A stretch of 8,067 bases of DNA, taken from the NCBI GenBank assembly GCA_036523795.1, contig DATDDN010000157.1, forward strand, positions 1-8,067, given 5' to 3'. Below the pieces are notes generated by a model. That model searched no databases, was not told the DNA's origin, and saw only the letters and a list, made by a program, of their open reading frames with translations. The stretch is from 39-52-133 sp036523795. GTDB lineage: Bacteria; Pseudomonadota; Gammaproteobacteria; Burkholderiales; Gallionellaceae. Shown here one piece after another: positions 5,124 through 8,067 of this stretch. How positions within the stretch are numbered: the first letter of the stretch is position 1; every line of letters starts with the position of its first letter. A program made the position numbers and the translations under genes.

Positions 5124-8067
5124 CTAGCGAACCTTGGCTACAGGCTCAGCAGGTGTGCCGGAAATCAGCATGGTCACGCTCCCGCCATGCGGCCCCTTCA
5201 CGTCAATGGACAATCTGCCGCTCAGCTGCTGGCTGGCAGAGACATCCAGCTGGCCGCCGCCGCTTATCACATTGGACGAGAATTTCAGCTGACGCAGACG
5301 CTTGTCCTGCGTGTCCAACTGCAGATTGCCCGACACGGCATCAAAATTGGTGCGTCCACGCGTCAGATCGGAGCGATTGCCGAAGCGCGCCATCGTTTCC
5401 AGGTCCATCTTGCTTATGGTCACCTGCTTCGCTTCAAAGGTGCCATCCATGCGCGGTGCGTCGGAGATGCGTGACAACTTGTCACCAGACAGGACAAAAT
5501 TGACGTCGCCATAGAAGTCGCCGCTCAGGCCATACTGCGGCAGCAGCTGATCCAGCTCGAAGCTCTTTGCCACCAGCCGTCCCTGCAGCAACCAGCCATT
5601 ACTCCAGTTCAGGCGGGCGTTACCGCCCAGCATGCCGCCATACAGATGGCCATACAGATCGGAGAAGGCTATTTCGCCATTCAGGATCTCGCCAGTTGCC
5701 GTGAAATCCTTGAAACGGACATTGGGCAAGGTTGGCAGGGTCGCGTCGCGCAAGCTCACCACCAGCTGCAGGTGCTTTTGCACGGCCTCCAGCTCAAGGC
5801 CAAGCTTGCCATCCTCGCTCTTCATTTCCGCCTTGGTAAAATTGCCCTGCACATCAAAGGCTGCCTCTCCGCTCAGCGGGGGCACCGCGATCTCGCTGCC
5901 GGCCACCTGCACATCCCGCAGCTGCAGCTTGGCCACCGGGTATTTCTCCATATTGCCGGCAGCACGCAGCCACCCCATGGCGGGAATGACCGAGGCAGCG
6001 TTCACACTGACATTGGCCAATTTGAGTTTGCTGATCGAACGGGTCGGAGAAAACAGGGCCGAGAAATCAAACGTCATCTCGGCTTCGCCTATCTTGAGCT
6101 CCTGGGCACGCCCCACCGTCACGCCGTGCATTTCCAGCTGGGGTGCCGGTGACCATGATGCGCTCAGCTTGCCGATATGCACGGGCTGATGCAACTGCGC
6201 TCCCAACTCCTGCTCCAGCGGCGCGACATAACGCTCCATCGGCCACACGTAAGGCAAGGCAAGAACGCACAGGATTGCCAGCACCACGACGGCACCCGCG
6301 ATCTTGCCGACGGGCAACGGCTTGCGTCGTGCCCTCGGTACTTTGGGCACAGCTTTGGTCTGCTCTTCTGCCTGCTGTCGTTCCAGGCGCTCTCTATCGG
6401 CCTGCGCCCTGGCGCGGGCGCGCTGCTCGGCCTCTTCCCATGCCTTGCTCTGCTCGGCCGCCTGTTTGCGCGCCTCCTCATCGGCCTTGGCCTGCGCCGC
6501 TTCCCGCTCTACCTTTGCCTTGTAGGCTTCATGCTCGGCCTGCAGGCGGGCCGCTTCCTCGACGGCCCGACGGGCCGCTGCCTCCTGTTCTGCCTTGAGT
6601 CTGGCTGCGTCCTGCGCGGCCTTGCGGCGCGCCGTTTCCTGCTCCTCCTTCAGGCGCTGCTCGTCGGCCGCTTTCGACTTGGAGGCACCCGGTTCAGGTG
6701 TGGACCCCGTTGGAATGGCAGCGAGCGCATCAAAATTGAGCGAAATGACGGGAGCGCTTTCCGCAGCTGGCTTTGCCTGCGAATCCCCCACGGCAAACGT
6801 GTCAAACTTGAAACCGCTGGGTGTGCCTGCATCCTCACGCCCGCGTCCCTCTGCTGCAGACTGGGCAAATGACTGGCGTATCTTTTCGGCGGGGTCCAGT
6901 CTGGCCTGTGCCTCCGCCTCTTCCATCTTCCTGCGCGCTTCGGCCTCGGCTTCCGCCTTCACTCGCGCCGCAGCCTCGACCAGGGCCTTGGCGTCCGCTT
7001 CCGCCTTGGCCTTGACTGCGTCCAGCTCAACCAGCACCTTGGCCGCTTGCAGGCGCGCAGCTTCCTCTTCCTGCAGAATGCGCGCCTCAACCTCGGCGCG
7101 GATGCGTGCTTCGGCTTCCAGCTTGAGTTCAGCCTCAAGCTTGAGTCTCGCCTCAAGGTCAGCCTTGGCCTTGTCCGCATCCAGGTTCAGGCGCGCAGAC
7201 AATTCATCGCGCTCTTTCTGCTGGCGCATCTCTTCAGCCTCTCGCTGCGTCCTTGCTGCCAGCTCGGCTTTCAGGCGCGCTTCGGTTTCCAGGCGCATGC
7301 GTGCTTCCGCTTCCAGCCTGAGCTTTGCCTCATCCTGCCGCGCGCGCTCCAGTGCCTCTTCTGCTTCCGCCTTCAGGCGTGCTTCCAGCTCAGCCTTCGC
7401 ACGAGCTTCAGCTTCTACCTTGAGTCGTGCCGCTTCCAGTTCGGCACGTACGCGCTCGGCTTCCTGCTTGGCCCTGGCCTCGGCCTCCAGGCGTGCCCGC
7501 ATTTCGGCTTCCATTTTGGCCTTGGCGGCTTCCAGTTCGGCGCGCGCCTTGGCGGCTTCGGCTTCGGCTTTGAGGCGAGCCGCCTCGGCCTCCTGCTTGA
7601 TGCGTGCGGCGGCAATCGCGCGAGCACGCGCCTCGGCTTCCGCCTTGGCCTTCGCGGCCTCCAGCGCGGCACGAGCCGCCTCGGCCTCGTTCTCGGCCTT
7701 GATGCGCGCAGCCTCGGCCTCCTGCTTCGCTCTCGCTTCAGCTTCAGCCTTGGCGCGGGCTTCCACCTCGGCCTTGGCGCGAGCCTTCGCATCCGCATAG
7801 GCCTTTGCCTTGGCGGCTGAAGCCTGCGCTTCAATTTGTGCCTGTTGCGCGGCTCTCATGCGTGCGACATCTGCGTCCTGGCGGGCCTTGGCTTCCGCTT
7901 CGGCGCGCGCCCGCTCCTGAACAGCAGCGAGATCAGCTGCCGCGGACCGGGGCGGCTCAGCCTTGGGCTGATCGTTCTTGGGTGGCGCGCCTGAAATAAA
8001 CGAGAAATCCAGCTCCATGTCGTCGCCAGCGCCAGACTGTGCGGCCGGTGCAGCTGCCGGTGGAGCC
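5124..8067 (-). CDS. AsmA-like single-pass membrane protein with very long Ala/Glu/Lys helical N-terminal region (5' end missing)
   Basis: At least 980 codons are open to the right edge with no stop, and the true start lies beyond 8067. Numbering here is from the internal Met at 8016-8018. Before it the frame reads APPAAAPAAQSGAGDD, a low-complexity linker, so more protein must precede it. Residues 29-374 are an uninterrupted Ala/Glu/Lys/Arg helix. Residues 375-449 are a linker and 450-553 a second charged helix. A basic patch (RARRK, 562-566) and a membrane segment at about 573-592 follow. The last 370 residues are beta-rich and end in SGRLSIDVKG...LISGTPAEPVAKVR, like AsmA-family C-terminal regions. 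AsmA-type proteins are inner-membrane anchored with periplasmic bodies and act in envelope lipid transport or assembly. The basic patch before the membrane segment predicts an inside N-terminus. The function of the coil is unknown; it recalls TolA domain II in composition only. Confidence 0.85.
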   Translation of the reverse strand, partial: APPAAAPAAQSGAGDDMELDFSFISGAPPKNDQPKAEPPRSAAADLAAVQERARAEAEAKARQDADVARMRAAQQAQIEAQASAAKAKAYADAKARAKAEVEARAKAEAEARAKQEAEAARIKAENEAEAARAALEAAKAKAEAEARARAIAAARIKQEAEAARLKAEAEAAKARAELEAAKAKMEAEMRARLEAEARAKQEAERVRAELEAARLKVEAEARAKAELEARLKAEAEEALERARQDEAKLRLEAEARMRLETEARLKAELAARTQREAEEMRQQKERDELSARLNLDADKAKADLEARLKLEAELKLEAEARIRAEVEARILQEEEAARLQAAKVLVELDAVKAKAEADAKALVEAAARVKAEAEAEARRKMEEAEAQARLDPAEKIRQSFAQSAAEGRGREDAGTPSGFKFDTFAVGDSQAKPAAESAPVISLNFDALAAIPTGSTPEPGASKSKAADEQRLKEEQETARRKAAQDAARLKAEQEAAARRAVEEAARLQAEHEAYKAKVEREAAQAKADEEARKQAAEQSKAWEEAEQRARARAQADRERLERQQAEEQTKAVPKVPRARRKPLPVGKIAGAVVVLAILCVLALPYVWPMERYVAPLEQELGAQLHQPVHIGKLSASWSPAPQLEMHGVTVGRAQELKIGEAEMTFDFSALFSPTRSISKLKLANVSVNAASVIPAMGWLRAAGNMEKYPVAKLQLRDVQVAGSEIAVPPLSGEAAFDVQGNFTKAEMKSEDGKLGLELEAVQKHLQLVVSLRDATLPTLPNVRFKDFTATGEILNGEIAFSDLYGHLYGGMLGGNARLNWSNGWLLQGRLVAKSFELDQLLPQYGLSGDFYGDVNFVLSGDKLSRISDAPRMDGTFEAKQVTISKMDLETMARFGNRSDLTRGRTNFDAVSGNLQLDTQDKRLRQLKFSSNVISGGGQLDVSASQQLSGRLSIDVKGPHGGSVTMLISGTPAEPVAKVR
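6240..6302 (-). other. Transmembrane segment of the AsmA-like protein
   Basis: Residues 573-593 (IAGAVVVLAILCVLALPYVWP) are the only strongly hydrophobic stretch long enough to cross a membrane. RARRK stands just before it and an acidic, mixed segment follows, so the N-terminal helices should face the cytoplasm and the C-terminal domain the periplasm. A further membrane segment in the missing N-terminus could alter this. Confidence 0.8.
6897..7934 (-). other. 346-residue Ala/Glu/Lys/Arg helix-forming region
   Basis: Residues 29-374 of the AsmA-like protein contain no Gly, Pro, Cys, His, Phe or Trp and only one Tyr (Y74). They are built of ARAKAEAE-like and LEARLKAEAE-like units. This composition supports one continuous alpha-helix or coiled coil, which would be about 50 nm long at 0.15 nm per residue. 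Alternating acidic and basic residues at 3-4 spacing also fit a stable single alpha-helix. Confidence 0.75.
7479..7736 (-). repeat. Tandem 43-residue (129-bp) repeat inside the helical region
   Basis: Residues 95-137 (plus 7608-7736) and 138-180 (plus 7479-7607) align without gaps, with 32 of 43 residues identical by my count. They share a 17-bp exact match, found at plus 7582-7598 and 7711-7727, offset by 129 bp. A third, shortened copy follows at about residues 181-212, starting ARAKQEAE and lacking 11 residues. Just before, ARAK-x-E-x-E occurs three times in a row at 79-102. Confidence 0.65.

Noticed and set aside
6595..7800. Plus-strand open frame of 401 codons, Ser/Ala-rich
   Set aside because: It is the mirror of the Ala/Glu/Lys/Arg coding repeats on the minus strand. 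Reverse-complemented GCC/GAG/AAG codons give Ser/Ala/Leu-rich text with few stops. It has no family features.
7047..7820. Second long plus-strand frame opposite the helical region (Leu/Gly/Phe-rich)
   Set aside because: It has the same origin as the 401-codon frame: low-complexity antisense of a repetitive coding strand, without a recognised domain.
6897..7934. The repetitive region as a CRISPR array or non-coding satellite
   Set aside because: There are no uniform repeat and spacer units. The open frame is maintained throughout with varied synonymous codons, so selection is on the protein.

Overview
The window is an ordinary-looking stretch of a GC-rich (about 60 % by eye) proteobacterial chromosome. 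Protein resemblance (Dtd, Mak-type ROK kinase, MtfA, Ib-type aminotransferase, beta-CASP nuclease, AsmA-like protein) and the spacing of the signals fit a betaproteobacterium, perhaps near Nitrosomonadales/Gallionellales. That placement is an inference. I see no tRNA, rRNA, insertion sequence, CRISPR array or phage gene.

Layout. (1) Positions 1-33 hold the first 11 codons of an unidentified minus-strand gene. Ahead of it are a good ribosome site, a sigma70-like promoter and an operator-like palindrome. (2) Positions 112-2312 on the minus strand hold a likely operon, transcribed dtd -> mak -> mtfA: D-aminoacyl-tRNA deacylase, ROK sugar kinase, and M90 zinc peptidase. dtd and mak overlap by ATGA. 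(3) A 136-bp divergent region (2313-2448) separates dtd from a plus-strand aminotransferase (2449-3642) and carries a perfect TATAAT box. (4) A fully palindromic two-way terminator (3670-3697) sits between the aminotransferase and the convergent minus-strand gene for a beta-CASP metallo-beta-lactamase RNase (3698-5053). (5) Upstream of that RNase, also on the minus strand, lies a very large gene (5124 to beyond 8067). It encodes a 346-residue Ala/Glu/Lys/Arg helix, a linker, a second helix, one membrane segment and a C-terminal AsmA-like domain. Its start is outside the window.

How they fit. The dtd operon combines translation quality control, entry of hexose into metabolism, and a peptidase whose E. 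coli relative binds the ROK-family repressor Mlc. The neighbouring ROK protein is therefore a tempting but unproven partner. The large AsmA-like protein is the most unusual item, because a TolA-like helical stalk appears to lie on the cytoplasmic side of an AsmA-type domain. No gene-free stretch exceeds 300 bases, and no clearly new multi-gene system is visible.
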